Of a stretch of 64,000 nt of DNA, positions 7,482-16,789 are shown in pieces. Origin of the DNA: Thermus brockianus (GTDB lineage Bacteria; Deinococcota; Deinococci; Deinococcales; Thermaceae); contig NZ_JAKEDV010000010.1 of the NCBI RefSeq assembly GCF_021462505.1, positions 1-64,000 of the forward strand, in the 5' to 3' direction. Every line of letters starts with the position of its first letter. Within the stretch, counting starts at the first letter, position 1. The translations under genes were made by a program, and so were the position numbers. Below the pieces are notes generated by a model that had not been told where the DNA came from, did no database searches, and saw nothing but the letters and a program-made list of their open reading frames with translations.

Positions 7482-9526
7482 GGCTCAAAAGCGCCCTTTT
7501 CTTGGCCCACCCGGCAAGGGAACCGGAGGCGCTCCCCGAGGAGGGCTGGCGGGAGGTGGCCCTGCCCCACCAGTGGACCCTCGAGGGCCTGGAGGCGGAG
7601 GTGGGCTGGTACCGCCTCGCCCTGCCCGAGGGAGGTCCACGGCGGTTTCTGCGCTCCTTTGGCGACTACTACCAGGAGGCCTGGCTGGAGGGCCGCTTTT
7701 TGGGGAGGCACGAGGGCTACTTTTTCCCCTGGCTTCTGGAGCTTCCCCCAGGGAAGGAGCTCTACCTGCGGGTTTCCGCCCCCAAAGAGCCCTTGGGCCA
7801 GTGGCCCCGCTTTAAGCGGCAGATCAAGGGGGTTTTGGGCCAGCACGACTGCCGGCCCGGGGGGACTAGCCCCCGGGGGCAGGAACGGGGCACGGGGGGG
7901 CTATGGGGTGGGGTGGAGGTGGTTTTCCGGGAGGAGGTGGCCCTCCTCCACCTCACCCATCGGCTCCACCCCAGGCCCGGGGGCTGGCGGCTCCTCGTGC
8001 GGCTTCTTCTGGATGCCCCGAGGCTTTTTGCGGAGCGGGTTTTGCTCCGCCTTTTTCCGGAGAACTTCCCCGGGGAGGTGTGGACCAAGGAGGTGGAGCT
8101 GCGGGGGGATGCGGGGCGAGGGTACCGGGAGGTGGTGTGGGACCTGCCGGAGATGCCCCTTTGGGAGGTGTGGGAGCGGGGCTTTCCCCACCTCTTCCGC
8201 CTCGAGGCCGAACTGGCCCAGGCCCGGGTTTCCGCACCCTTGGGTTTCCGCACCCTGGCTTGGGATGGGGAGGGCTGGCTTCTCCTAAATGGGAGGCGGC
8301 TTTTCCTGCGGGGCACCAACCACATCCCCACCCAGTGGCTTGCCGCCTACTCCCAGGCCTTGGCGGAGAAGGACGTGGCCTTGATGAAGGAGGCGGGGCT
8401 CAACGCCGTTCGCGTCCACGCCCACCTCACCCACCCGGTCTTTTACGAGGTGTGCGACCGGGAAGGGGTTCTGGTCTGGCAGGACTTTCCCCTGCAGTGG
8501 GGCTATGCCCCGGACGAAGCCTTCGCCGAAGAGGCGGTGCGCCAGGTGCGGGCCATGGTGGAACACTACGGGGCGCACCCTTCCATCTACCTTTGGTGCG
8601 CCCAAAACGAGCCCACCCATAACCGCCACGCCTTGGGACCCCTTTTGGCGGCGGAGCTTCGGGCCCAGGACCCGAGCCGCTTGGTGAAGGAGGCCTCCGA
8701 TTTCCGGGAGCACCCTTACCCCGGGTGGTACTGGGGGCACCTCAGGGACTTCTTGGCCCTGCCGGGGGCCCCGCTGCCCTCGGAGTTTGGGGCCCAGGCC
8801 CTTCCCCGGGCGGAGCTTTTGCGCCGGGTCTTGGGGGAGGCCGCCTGGCCCCCGAAGTGGGAGGTGTGGGCCTACCACAACTTTCAGCCCCACGAAACTT
8901 TCCGGGTGGCGGGGGTGGAGATGGGGACGTCCTTGGAAAGCTTCGTGGAAAACTCCCAGGCCTACCAAGCCCGGCTCCTTTCCTTCGCCATCCACGCCTA
9001 CCGCCGGGCCAAGGGGAAGGTGGTGGGCTACTTCCAGTTCCTCTTCGCCGAGCCCTGGGAGGGGATTACCTGGGCGGTTTTGGATGTGGAGCGCATCCCC
9101 AAGAAGGGCTTTTACGCCCTTAAGGAGGCGAGTAGCCCTGTTCTCCTTTCCCTGGTGCCCTACCGTGAGCGGCTAGGGGTGGGCGGCGTGCCCCTGTGGG
9201 AGGCTTGGCTGGTGAACGACCTGGAGCGCTCCCTTACCCTGCGGGTGGTCCTGGCCCTGGAGGGGCCGGCGGCTTTGCCCCTTTGGGAGGGCGAGGTGGC
9301 GCTGGCGGGGGGAGAGGTGCGGCGGTTTTTCAGCCTGGGCGAGCTTTGGGAAAGCTCCTTGGAAGGGCAGGAGCGGCTTGCGAAGGTGGCCGAAGCCTTG
9401 CGAACGCTTCCCCCGGGGGCGTACCGCCTGGTGGGGGAGGCTTGGGAGGGCGAAAGGCTGTGGTCGCGGCAGGTGGTGGAGCTGGTTTACCTGGAGCCCT
9501 TGGTGCCGCCCGGAGTGGCTTGGTAG
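7478..9526 (+). CDS. Glycoside hydrolase family 2 (beta-mannosidase/galactosidase-like), cytoplasmic
   Basis: The 682-residue product has an N-terminal jelly-roll domain (FGDYYQEAWLEGRFLGRHEGYF), an immunoglobulin-like middle and a TIM barrel. The barrel carries LFLRGTNHIP, LNAVRVHAHLTHPVFYEVCDREGVLVWQ-type segments, the acid/base Glu in CAQNEPTHN and the likely nucleophile Glu in PSEFGAQ. The VWQDFPLQWGY segment resembles beta-mannosidase-type members more than LacZ. There is no signal peptide, so it would act on imported sugar. It overlaps the transporter gene by four bases and ends three bases before the convergent regulator gene. Confidence 0.85.
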   Translation: MRLKSALFLAHPAREPEALPEEGWREVALPHQWTLEGLEAEVGWYRLALPEGGPRRFLRSFGDYYQEAWLEGRFLGRHEGYFFPWLLELPPGKELYLRVSAPKEPLGQWPRFKRQIKGVLGQHDCRPGGTSPRGQERGTGGLWGGVEVVFREEVALLHLTHRLHPRPGGWRLLVRLLLDAPRLFAERVLLRLFPENFPGEVWTKEVELRGDAGRGYREVVWDLPEMPLWEVWERGFPHLFRLEAELAQARVSAPLGFRTLAWDGEGWLLLNGRRLFLRGTNHIPTQWLAAYSQALAEKDVALMKEAGLNAVRVHAHLTHPVFYEVCDREGVLVWQDFPLQWGYAPDEAFAEEAVRQVRAMVEHYGAHPSIYLWCAQNEPTHNRHALGPLLAAELRAQDPSRLVKEASDFREHPYPGWYWGHLRDFLALPGAPLPSEFGAQALPRAELLRRVLGEAAWPPKWEVWAYHNFQPHETFRVAGVEMGTSLESFVENSQAYQARLLSFAIHAYRRAKGKVVGYFQFLFAEPWEGITWAVLDVERIPKKGFYALKEASSPVLLSLVPYRERLGVGGVPLWEAWLVNDLERSLTLRVVLALEGPAALPLWEGEVALAGGEVRRFFSLGELWESSLEGQERLAKVAEALRTLPPGAYRLVGEAWEGERLWSRQVVELVYLEPLVPPGVAW

Positions 9527-9529
9527 GAC

Positions 9530-10309
9530 TTAGGCGATTTCCACCCGGAGCCCGGCTTGGCGAAGTGTTTCCAAGGTTTCCTTTCCCGCTTTGCGGTCCG
9601 TGATGAGGGCGGTGGCGGCCTCGAGGGGGGCAATGCGGGCTGCGGCCACCTGGAGGAGCTTGGAGTGGTCCGCTAGGAAATACACTTCCCTGGCAGCCCG
9701 GACCATGGCCTTCTTGACCTCCGCCTCCTCGAGGTTGGTATTGGTGAAGCCCCGCTCCGGGTGGACGCCGTTGCACCCCAGAAAGGCCTTGTCGGCGTTG
9801 AGCTCTTCCAGAAGGAGGGTGCCGAAGGGGTTTACCAGGGAATGTTGCAGGGGCCTAAGCCTTCCTCCGGTGACGATGACCGTTATGCCTGGATGGCTTT
9901 CCAGAAGCAGGGCGATGTTGAGGGCGCTTGTGATGACCACCACGTCCCGCAGGTTGGGAGAGAGGGCTTTGGCCATTTCCGTGGTAGTGGACCCCACATC
10001 CAGGAGGATGACGTCCCCATCTTTGACCAGGCTTGCCGCCTTTTTGCCAATGGCTTCCTTTTCCCGGGCGTGAAGGGTACGGGTGATCTCTAAGGGAAGC
10101 TCCGCACGACGGGCCTCCCAAAGGACCGCCCCACCCCGTAGCCGCCTGAGACGGCCGCTTCGTTCCAGGGCGTCCAGATCTGACCGGACCGTGACCTGGG
10201 AAACCCCCAGCAGTTTGGCCAGCTCGGCCACGCGCACCTGCCCCTTGTCCTTAAGGAGTTCTAGGATCTTTGCCCGACGGGCTTCGGCCTCGAGGGTGGG
10301 CATAGGCAT
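9530..10309 (-). CDS. DeoR/GlpR-family transcriptional regulator
   Basis: The 259-residue product has a DeoR winged helix-turn-helix (RVAELAKLLGVSQVTVRSDLDALERSG, about residues 20-50) followed by RLRGGAVL. The C-terminal sugar-phosphate sensing domain shows DVGSTTTEMA, ITSALNIALLL, TGGRLRP and FLADHSK. Members usually repress sugar operons until a phosphorylated intermediate binds; GlpR of E. coli senses glycerol 3-phosphate. It is divergent from the galactoside/glycerol operon and convergent with the GH2 gene, and could control either. Starts at 10309 and 10303 are both possible; the upstream in-frame codons to 10363 overlap the -35 of the opposite promoter and look untranslated. Confidence 0.9.
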   Translation of the reverse strand: MPMPTLEAEARRAKILELLKDKGQVRVAELAKLLGVSQVTVRSDLDALERSGRLRRLRGGAVLWEARRAELPLEITRTLHAREKEAIGKKAASLVKDGDVILLDVGSTTTEMAKALSPNLRDVVVITSALNIALLLESHPGITVIVTGGRLRPLQHSLVNPFGTLLLEELNADKAFLGCNGVHPERGFTNTNLEEAEVKKAMVRAAREVYFLADHSKLLQVAAARIAPLEAATALITDRKAGKETLETLRQAGLRVEIA

Positions 10310-10356
10310 ATTCTGGCAGATTTCGTTTGCTTGCGCAGAGCATCTAAAACCCACAC

Positions 10357-10386
10357 TTGACAAAAGAACATAGCTAATAGTAGGGT
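10357..10386 (+). promoter_or_regulatory. Promoter of the galactoside/glycerol operon
   Basis: A consensus -35 TTGACA (10357-10362) is followed after 18 bases by TAGGGT (10381-10386). The predicted start is near 10392, about 30 bases before the binding-protein ATG, which has a GGGAGGAG ribosome-binding site. The promoter sits in the divergent region next to the DeoR-type gene. Confidence 0.65.
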
Positions 10387-10391
10387 GAGAA

Positions 10392-10407
10392 CACCCCTCT
10401 AGGGGTG
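10392..10407. promoter_or_regulatory. Candidate operator palindrome at the transcription start
   Basis: CACCCCT and AGGGGTG form a 7-bp inverted repeat with a 2-base centre, located at the predicted transcription start just downstream of the TAGGGT element. The position suits a repressor site, and the adjacent DeoR-family gene is the obvious candidate protein. Binding is inferred only from position and symmetry. Confidence 0.45.
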
Positions 10408-10420
10408 AAAGGGAGGAGCC

Positions 10421-11692
10421 ATGAGGGTGAGGTTAATGGCGTTGGCAACCCTTTTGGGGTTGGCTTTGGCGCAGAACCCTTCGTTGCGCGGCGAGATTAC
10501 CGTATGGAGCTGGGACATTGCTGCCAAGGCTTTGGAAGCCACCATTCCGAGCTTCAACAAGCTTTATCCCAACGTGAAGGTGAAGGTGGTGGACCTGGGC
10601 AACCAGCAGGTCTTTGACCGGGGCTTGGCGGGGTGCGCCGCTGGTGGGGTGGATCTGCCCGATGTCTATTCGGTAGAAAACAACGAGGCGGAAGTGTTTT
10701 GGAGCCGTTTCCCCAACTGCTTCACGGACCTAGCTGGGCTTGGTGCGGCCAACTTGAGAAAGGAATTTCCCGAGTTCAAGTGGACCGAGCTCACCATGGG
10801 GAACCGGATCTACGCCATCCCCTGGGATTCTGGTCCCGTGGTAATCTTTTACCGCAGGGACCTTTACCAACAGGCTGGCGTTGACCCCAGCAAGATAGAG
10901 ACTTGGGATGACTTTATTGTGGCTGGTAGGCGCATGCTTCAGGCCACCGGCGGCAAGGTGAAGATGGGCACCATCGCCAACGGCCAGGACGACGAGTGGT
11001 TCCGCATGCTGGCCAACCAGAATGGCTGCTTCTACTTCAACAACCAAGGCACTGCGGTTACAGTGAACCAGCCGGGGTGCGTGCGCGCCTTGGATACCAT
11101 CAAGAAGCTGGTGGACGCAGGCGTAGTGGCCTTTGGGGGTTGGAACGAGCAAATTCAGTACATCAAGGCGGGAGCCGTGGCCAGCGCCATGTTTGGTGCT
11201 TGGTACGAGGGGACCATCCGTACGAATGCCCCTGATCAGAGCGGGAAGTGGGGTGTTTACTTGATGCCTGCCGCTACCAAAGGTGGGGTGCGGGCGGCCA
11301 ACCTGGGCGGTTCCGCGTTGGCCATCCCCGCATCCAGCCGGAACAAGGAGGCCGCATGGGCTTTTGTCAAGCACGCTTTGGCCACTACAGAAGGCCAGAT
11401 CACCATGCTCAAGGAGTACGGTTTAGTTCCCTCCTACCTTCCGGCGTTGAACGATCCCTACGTTAAGCAACCCCAACCCTACTGGGGCAACCAACCCATC
11501 TGGCAACTGATCTTGGGGACCCTTGGCAGGATCCCGCCCGCGAGGGGCACGCAGTACTTCCAGGAGGCGCGGCAGATCATGACCGCCATCCAAGCGGACT
11601 TCCTTGCTGGGAAGTACAAGACGGCTAAGGAGGCGTTGGACGAGGCAGCCAGGCAGATTAGCCGGGCCACGGGGTTGCCTGTAGCCCGATAA
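10421..11692 (+). CDS. ABC transporter extracellular sugar-binding protein
   Basis: The 423-residue product starts with a signal peptide (about residues 1-18, LMALATLLGLALAQ) with an A-x-A type cleavage site and no lipobox Cys. The mature part has the family pattern ITVWSWDIAAKALEATIPSFNKLYPNVKVKVV, PDVYSVENN, IYAIPWDSGPVVIFYRRDLYQQAG and IPASSRNKEAAWAFVKHALAT. It is a CUT1-type (oligosaccharide or glycerol-phosphate class) binding protein. A terminator-like hairpin follows, which should let it be made in excess over the permeases. Codon use is less GC-biased than in glpK and glpD. Confidence 0.9.
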   Translation: MRVRLMALATLLGLALAQNPSLRGEITVWSWDIAAKALEATIPSFNKLYPNVKVKVVDLGNQQVFDRGLAGCAAGGVDLPDVYSVENNEAEVFWSRFPNCFTDLAGLGAANLRKEFPEFKWTELTMGNRIYAIPWDSGPVVIFYRRDLYQQAGVDPSKIETWDDFIVAGRRMLQATGGKVKMGTIANGQDDEWFRMLANQNGCFYFNNQGTAVTVNQPGCVRALDTIKKLVDAGVVAFGGWNEQIQYIKAGAVASAMFGAWYEGTIRTNAPDQSGKWGVYLMPAATKGGVRAANLGGSALAIPASSRNKEAAWAFVKHALATTEGQITMLKEYGLVPSYLPALNDPYVKQPQPYWGNQPIWQLILGTLGRIPPARGTQYFQEARQIMTAIQADFLAGKYKTAKEALDEAARQISRATGLPVAR

Positions 11693-11701
11693 AAGCCGAA
11701 A

Positions 11702-11734
11702 GGGGCTATGGCCGCAGGCCATAGCCCCCTTTTT
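11702..11734 (+). terminator. Intrinsic terminator/attenuator inside the operon
   Basis: GGGGCTATGGCC (11702-11713) and GGCCATAGCCCC (11717-11728) form a perfect 12-bp stem with a 3-base loop, followed by a T-run. It lies between the binding-protein and first permease genes, which are only 49 bases apart, so it probably lowers expression of the membrane genes by partial termination. Confidence 0.8.
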
Positions 11735-11741
11735 CTAAATC

Positions 11742-12587
11742 ATGAGAATCGCTCCCTTACTTTTTCTGACGCCTTATACCCTTCTCTTCGCTGTTTTCTG
11801 GGCATGGCCCATCGCTTACTCCTTGTACCTCTCCTTTTTGAATACCCGGGTTTACCCCTGGCGCCTCGAGGCCGGCGTCAACTGGGGGCGTCTCCTGCAA
11901 GACCCTTTCTTCTGGATTGCCCTCAAAAACACCCTCTTCATTCTTCTCGTACAGGTACCTTTAATGCTGGCTTTGGCCCTTCTTCTCGCTTTGGCCTTGA
12001 ACTCGGCTCTCTTGCGCGCCAAGGGTTTCTTCCGCTTCGCCTTCTTTGCCCCTGTGGTGGTGGGGGCTGTGGCGTACTCTGCGGTTTTTCGTCTCCTTTT
12101 TAACACGGAGTTTGGAGCGGTGAATGCGCTTCTCCGGGCGTTAGGGCACCCGGGGTATGACTGGCTCTATGCACCTGGCCCGGCCATGGCCGTAATCGTG
12201 ATTGCTCTGACCTGGCGTTGGACGGGATATAACGCCATTATCCTTTTGGCCGGGTTGCAGAGCATTCCCAAGGAGCTTTACGAGGCGGCCGAGCTAGACG
12301 GGGCGGGTCCTTGGCAAAGGTTTTGGCACGTGACCTTGCCAGGTATACGGCCGGTCCTTCTCTTTGCCCTTGTGCTTTCCATTATCGGCACGCTTCAGCT
12401 TTTCACCGAGCCTTTCCTGATTACGGGGGGAGGGCCCGGCAACGCCACCATGACCTTGGGCGTGTACCTGTACCAGCAGGGCTTTCGGAGCTTTAACTTC
12501 GGCTACGCTTCGGCTATCGCTTACACGGTGGCCCTCTTGGCGGCGCTTTTCTCCTTTTTGCAGATGCGCCTGTGGAGGGAGCGATGA
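11742..12587 (+). CDS. ABC transporter permease, MalF/UgpA type
   Basis: The 281-residue product has about six membrane segments starting with MRIAPLLFLTPYTLLFAVFWAWPIAYSLYLS. The cytoplasmic EAA loop that docks the ATPase is clear: ELYEAAELDGAGPWQRFWHVTLPGIRP (about residues 178-205). It pairs with the next permease (four-base overlap) and the preceding binding protein as a CUT1 sugar importer. No ATP-binding subunit is encoded nearby, so a shared MalK/MsiK-type ATPase encoded elsewhere is expected. Confidence 0.92.
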   Translation: MRIAPLLFLTPYTLLFAVFWAWPIAYSLYLSFLNTRVYPWRLEAGVNWGRLLQDPFFWIALKNTLFILLVQVPLMLALALLLALALNSALLRAKGFFRFAFFAPVVVGAVAYSAVFRLLFNTEFGAVNALLRALGHPGYDWLYAPGPAMAVIVIALTWRWTGYNAIILLAGLQSIPKELYEAAELDGAGPWQRFWHVTLPGIRPVLLFALVLSIIGTLQLFTEPFLITGGGPGNATMTLGVYLYQQGFRSFNFGYASAIAYTVALLAALFSFLQMRLWRER

Positions 12588-13414
12588 GAAGACAGCGGTT
12601 TTGGTTTGCCTTGGCCCTGCACGCTGGCCTTTTGCCCTTAGCCCTGTTGTGGTTGGCGCCTCTCTGGCTTATGGTGGTGTTCGCTACCCATCCCGAGCAG
12701 GAGATTTTCCGCGTGCCCGTACCGCTTCTGCCAGGGGATGCCTTTATGGAAAATTGGGCAAGCCTCCAGGCGGACACCAACTTCCTCCGGGCGCTTGCGA
12801 ATAGCGTGGTGGTTTCTGGCCTCTACACCCTGGGAGGTCTCTTGCTCAGCGCCCTGGCGGGGTATGCCCTCGCCGTGTACGAGTTCCGGTTTAAAGCCCT
12901 GGTGTTCTCATTTATTGTAGCTACTTTAACTATTCCCTACTTCGTGGTGGTCATTCCCCAGTACATCTTGGTGGCTCGGGACCTTAAGCTCACCAACACA
13001 TACTGGGGCGTTATCCTCCCGTTCCTAGCGAACGCCTTGGGGGTCTTCTACATGCGCCAGGTTTTCCTTTCCCTCCCTTCCTCCCTCCTGGACGCCGCCC
13101 GGGTGGATGGAGCGGGGGAAGGGCGCATCTTCTTCCAGATCGCTTTGCCCTTGGTGCGCCCTTCCTTGGCGGCGCTAGCCCTCATCCTCTTCCTAAATGC
13201 CTGGAACGATTACCTTTGGCCGCTCTTGATCCTTTCGCAAAAGGACATGTACACCGCCCCGGTGGCCCTAGGCACCCTGATCGGCCTTACCCGGGTTTCT
13301 TGGGGGGGGATTATGGTGGGTTCAGCCTTGATGACGGTGCCGTTTTTGGTGCTTTTCCTCTTTTTGCAGCGCTACTTTGTGGCGGGCATAACGGCAGGAG
13401 CCGTGAAGGAGTGA
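12584..13414 (+). CDS. ABC transporter permease, MalG/UgpE type
   Basis: The 276-residue product has about six membrane segments and the EAA loop [35 protein letters not shown], typical of the MalG-type partner. The ATG at 12584 overlaps the stop of the first permease gene (ATGA); an in-frame ATG at 12572 is less likely. It completes the membrane part of the importer whose substrate is probably a galactoside, given the galactosidases that follow. Confidence 0.92.
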   Translation: MRRQRFWFALALHAGLLPLALLWLAPLWLMVVFATHPEQEIFRVPVPLLPGDAFMENWASLQADTNFLRALANSVVVSGLYTLGGLLLSALAGYALAVYEFRFKALVFSFIVATLTIPYFVVVIPQYILVARDLKLTNTYWGVILPFLANALGVFYMRQVFLSLPSSLLDAARVDGAGEGRIFFQIALPLVRPSLAALALILFLNAWNDYLWPLLILSQKDMYTAPVALGTLIGLTRVSWGGIMVGSALMTVPFLVLFLFLQRYFVAGITAGAVKE

Positions 13415-13418
13415 GGAT

Positions 13419-15356
13419 ATGCTCGGTGTCTGCTACTACCCCGAACACTGGCCCAAGGAGCGTTGGCCTGAGGACGCCAAGCGGATGCGCGAGCTTGGGC
13501 TCTCCTTTGTGCGGGTGGGAGAGTTTGCCTGGGCCCTTCTGGAGCCGGAGCCCGGTCGTCTGGACTGGGCCTGGCTGGACGAGGCGGTGGAGGTCTTGGC
13601 CCAGTCCGGGCTGAAGGTGGTCCTAGGCACGCCCACAGCCACGCCGCCCAAGTGGTTGGTGGACCGTTACCCAGAGATCCTTCCCGTGGACAAGGAGGGG
13701 CGTAGGCGCCGCTTCGGAGGGCGGCGTCACTACTGCTTCAGTAGCCCCGCCTACCGGGAGGAGACCCGCCGCATCGTCACGCTCTTGGCGGAGCGCTACG
13801 GCAAGCACCCTGCAGTGGCGGGCTTCCAGACGGATAACGAATATGGCTGCCACGGGACGGTGCGCTGCTATTGCGAGCGTTGCCAAGGCGCCTTTAGAAA
13901 GTGGCTTGAGGAGCGCTACGGGAACATAGACGCCCTTAACCAGGCCTGGGGGGCTGCCTTTTGGAGCCAACGCTACCGCACCTTCCAGGAGGTGGAACTC
14001 CCCAACCTCACCGTGGCCGAGGCCAACCCTAGCCATCTTCTGGACTATTACCGCTTCGCCTCGGAGCAGGTGCGGCGATACAACCGCCTCCAGGTGGAAA
14101 TCCTTCGGGCCCATGCCCCGGGGAAGTTCATCACGCACAACTTCATGGGTTTTTTTACGGACCTAAATCCTTTTCCCTTGGGAGAGGACCTGGACTTCGC
14201 CAGCTGGGACAGTTATCCTCTGGGCTTCACCGACCTCATGCCCCTTCCCGAGGAGGAGAAGCTGCTCTACGCCAGGACCGGCCACCCGGACGTGGCGGCC
14301 TTCAACCATGACCTTTACCGGGCGGTGGGGCGAGGGCGGTTTTGGGTGATGGAGCAACAACCGGGCCCGGTAAACTGGGCACCCCACAACCCGAGCCCCG
14401 CGCCGGGCATGGTGCGCCTTTGGACCTGGGAGGCCTTGGCCCACGGGGCGGAGGTGGTTTCCTACTTCCGGTGGCGGCAGGTGCCTTTTGCCCAGGAGGA
14501 GATGCACGCCGGCCTGCACCGTCCAGACTATGCTCCGGATGTGGCTTTCTTTGAGGTGCGGCGGGTGGCGGAGGAGTTGGGGAGGCTTCCCTTGCCCCCG
14601 TACGAGCGGGCCCCCGTGGCCTTGGTCTATGACCCCGAAGCCCCTTGGGTTTACGAGATCCAGCCTCAAGGGGCCGAGTGGAACTACCTGGCCTTGGTGT
14701 TCCTCTTCTATAGCGCAGCCAGGCGGCTCGGGTTGGACGTGGATATCGTTCCGCCGGGAGCTGCCTTGCAGGGCTACCGGTTGGTGTTGGTACCGAGCCT
14801 GCCCATCGTGCGGGAGGAGGTTCTAAGTGCCTTTAGGGAAGCCGATGGCATCGTCCTTTGGGGTCCCAGAAGCGGGAGCAAGACGGCGAACTTCCACATT
14901 CCCCAAGCGCTTCCTCCAGGGCCTCTGCAGGCCCTTCTCCCCCTGAAGGTGGTGCGCGTGGAAAGCCTGCCGCCGGGGTTAAAGGAAGAGGCGGAAGGCC
15001 CTTTGGGGCGGTTTTCTTTGGGCCTATGGCGGGAGTGGGTGGAAACGGACCTAAGCCCCCTGTTGCGTTTTGCCGATGGCCGGGGGGCTTTGTTCCGTAC
15101 CGGGCGCTACCTTTACCTCGCCGCTTGGCCCAGCCCCGAGCTCCTCGTTACCTTGCTGGCGAGCTTGGCCCAAGAGGGAGGGCTTTCGCCAAAGCCCCTT
15201 CCTCCTGGCCTGCGCTTGCGGCGGAGGGGTCATTTGGTGTTTGCCTTTAACTATGGCCCTGAGGAGGCGGCCCTTCCCACCCCTCCAGGGGTTCGTTTCC
15301 TCTTGGGAGGGCCGAAGCTCCCCCCGTATGAGGTGGCGGTGTGGGAGGAGGAGTAG
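13419..15356 (+). CDS. Beta-galactosidase, glycoside hydrolase family 42
   Basis: The 645-residue product closely fits the structurally known Thermus A4 enzyme. Glu141 in TDNEYG is the acid/base, Glu312 in [12 protein letters not shown] the nucleophile, and Cys106, Cys150, Cys152 and Cys155 form the zinc site. All fall at the same residue numbers I recall for that enzyme. GH42 enzymes hydrolyse terminal beta-galactosides, often beta-1,4- or 1,6-linked, inside the cell; there is no signal peptide. It lies four bases after the permease gene and two bases before the alpha-galactosidase gene. Confidence 0.95.
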   Translation: MLGVCYYPEHWPKERWPEDAKRMRELGLSFVRVGEFAWALLEPEPGRLDWAWLDEAVEVLAQSGLKVVLGTPTATPPKWLVDRYPEILPVDKEGRRRRFGGRRHYCFSSPAYREETRRIVTLLAERYGKHPAVAGFQTDNEYGCHGTVRCYCERCQGAFRKWLEERYGNIDALNQAWGAAFWSQRYRTFQEVELPNLTVAEANPSHLLDYYRFASEQVRRYNRLQVEILRAHAPGKFITHNFMGFFTDLNPFPLGEDLDFASWDSYPLGFTDLMPLPEEEKLLYARTGHPDVAAFNHDLYRAVGRGRFWVMEQQPGPVNWAPHNPSPAPGMVRLWTWEALAHGAEVVSYFRWRQVPFAQEEMHAGLHRPDYAPDVAFFEVRRVAEELGRLPLPPYERAPVALVYDPEAPWVYEIQPQGAEWNYLALVFLFYSAARRLGLDVDIVPPGAALQGYRLVLVPSLPIVREEVLSAFREADGIVLWGPRSGSKTANFHIPQALPPGPLQALLPLKVVRVESLPPGLKEEAEGPLGRFSLGLWREWVETDLSPLLRFADGRGALFRTGRYLYLAAWPSPELLVTLLASLAQEGGLSPKPLPPGLRLRRRGHLVFAFNYGPEEAALPTPPGVRFLLGGPKLPPYEVAVWEEE

Positions 15357-15358
15357 GG

Positions 15359-16789
15359 ATGCGGGTAAAGCTGGGGAGCCTCGAGGTGGCCCTGGAAGCG
15401 GAGGGGGTGACGGCGGTTCCGGGGGGGCTACGCCTCGAGGGCCGAGAGGTGCGGGTCTACCCCCCTTTTTGGGGGGAGGCTTTCTTCCGCCACGGCTGGC
15501 AGAGCTGGAGCCTGGCCGCCTGGGTTTCGCTTTCCCGGCCGCCGGTTCCTCTTCTTCCCCCAGAGCGCCAGCCCCAGGCCGATGATCCTTTCCTGCTTCG
15601 TGCCTCGGAGTGGTGGGGCAGTGGGCTCGGTGCCCTGCGCGGCCCCGAGGGGCAGGTGCTCCTTTTGGGGGCTCTGGGGGTAGGGGCTCGGGTTCTGGGC
15701 CGGCCGGACCTGCTCCTGGGCCGGCTGGAGGGGGACAAAGGGGAGTGGTTCTTGGCTTGGGGGTCTGAGGAGGAGGTCTTTTCCGCCTACGCCCGGCTCC
15801 TCCCCCGCCGCCTTTCTGGGGGGCCGCCTAGGGTCTGGTGCTCCTGGTACGCCTTTTATACGGACATAAGCGAGGCGCGCCTCCTTGAGGTTCTGGAAGA
15901 GGTGGCAGGCTACCCCTTTGAGGTCTTTCAGGTGGACGACGGTTGGCAGAGGGCTTTGGGCGACTGGGAGGCCAACGAGCGCTTTCCCCACGGCATGGCC
16001 TATTTGGCGGAGCGGATCAGGGCGAAGGGTCTGCGGCCAGGGCTTTGGCTTGCCCCTTTTTTGGTCACGGCGGACAGTCCCCTCGTGCGCGCCCATCCGG
16101 ACTGGCTCCTCCGGGACCGGGAGGGCCGGCCCCTTCCTGCGGGCTTTAACTGGGGAAAACCTCTTTTGGCCCTGGATGCGGGTAAGGAGGAGGTTCTTTC
16201 CTGGGTGGAGGGCCTTATCCAGAAGGTGCGTTCCTGGGGCTACGATTACCTGAAGCTGGACTTCCTCTATGCAGCCTCCCTTCCCGGGGCGGAGGGCGAG
16301 GGGCGGTATCGTGTAGCTATGGAGCGGGTGCGCCAGGCGGCGGGGGACGCCTATTTGCTCTTTTGTGGGGCGCCCATCTTGGCCTCCTTGGGGTTAGCGG
16401 ACGGGTTTAGGGTAGGCCCCGACGTGGCCCCCTACTGGGATAACGAGGACCGTTCCCTCTGGCTTGGCGACCCCACGGGCCCTGGGCTCAGAAACGCCCT
16501 GCGCGCCACTTTGCACCGGCTTTGGCTTCGGGAAAACGTTCAAGTAGATCCCGATGTGGTTTTCTTCCGTACCCGTTTTAACCTCCTCTCCCCGGAGGCC
16601 ATGCGGCTACAAGAGGTTTTGGCGCGGTACACCGGCTTCAAGGCTACCTCGGACCCCCCCTCTTGGCTTCTGCCGGAAGAGGAGGCGCGCCTTCGGAGCT
16701 TTTTAGCGGACGAGGGAGGGGTGGAGCGGCTTGGTCCCTACCGTTTTCGTTGCGGGGAGGAGGTCCTGGACTATGCCTCCCTTCTTTAA
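15359..16789 (+). CDS. agaT: Alpha-galactosidase, glycoside hydrolase family 36
   Basis: The 476-residue product matches the short GH36 alpha-galactosidases of Thermus. GWQSWS near residue 48, WCSWYAFYTDISE, VFQVDDGWQ, and DYLKLDFLYA with the nucleophile Asp are present. RVGPDVAPYW carries the acid/base Asp. It removes terminal alpha-1,6-galactose from melibiose, raffinose-type sugars or galactosyl lipids' headgroups. The ATG at 15359 lies directly after the GH42 stop; the stop lies 17 bases inside galT. Confidence 0.93.
   Translation: MRVKLGSLEVALEAEGVTAVPGGLRLEGREVRVYPPFWGEAFFRHGWQSWSLAAWVSLSRPPVPLLPPERQPQADDPFLLRASEWWGSGLGALRGPEGQVLLLGALGVGARVLGRPDLLLGRLEGDKGEWFLAWGSEEEVFSAYARLLPRRLSGGPPRVWCSWYAFYTDISEARLLEVLEEVAGYPFEVFQVDDGWQRALGDWEANERFPHGMAYLAERIRAKGLRPGLWLAPFLVTADSPLVRAHPDWLLRDREGRPLPAGFNWGKPLLALDAGKEEVLSWVEGLIQKVRSWGYDYLKLDFLYAASLPGAEGEGRYRVAMERVRQAAGDAYLLFCGAPILASLGLADGFRVGPDVAPYWDNEDRSLWLGDPTGPGLRNALRATLHRLWLRENVQVDPDVVFFRTRFNLLSPEAMRLQEVLARYTGFKATSDPPSWLLPEEEARLRSFLADEGGVERLGPYRFRCGEEVLDYASLL

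Noticed and set aside
5440-9526. Merging this sugar cluster with the galactoside operon as one regulon
   Set aside because: It is on the far side of the DeoR-type gene, ends convergent with it, and encodes a different transporter class and enzyme set. Shared control is possible but unsupported.
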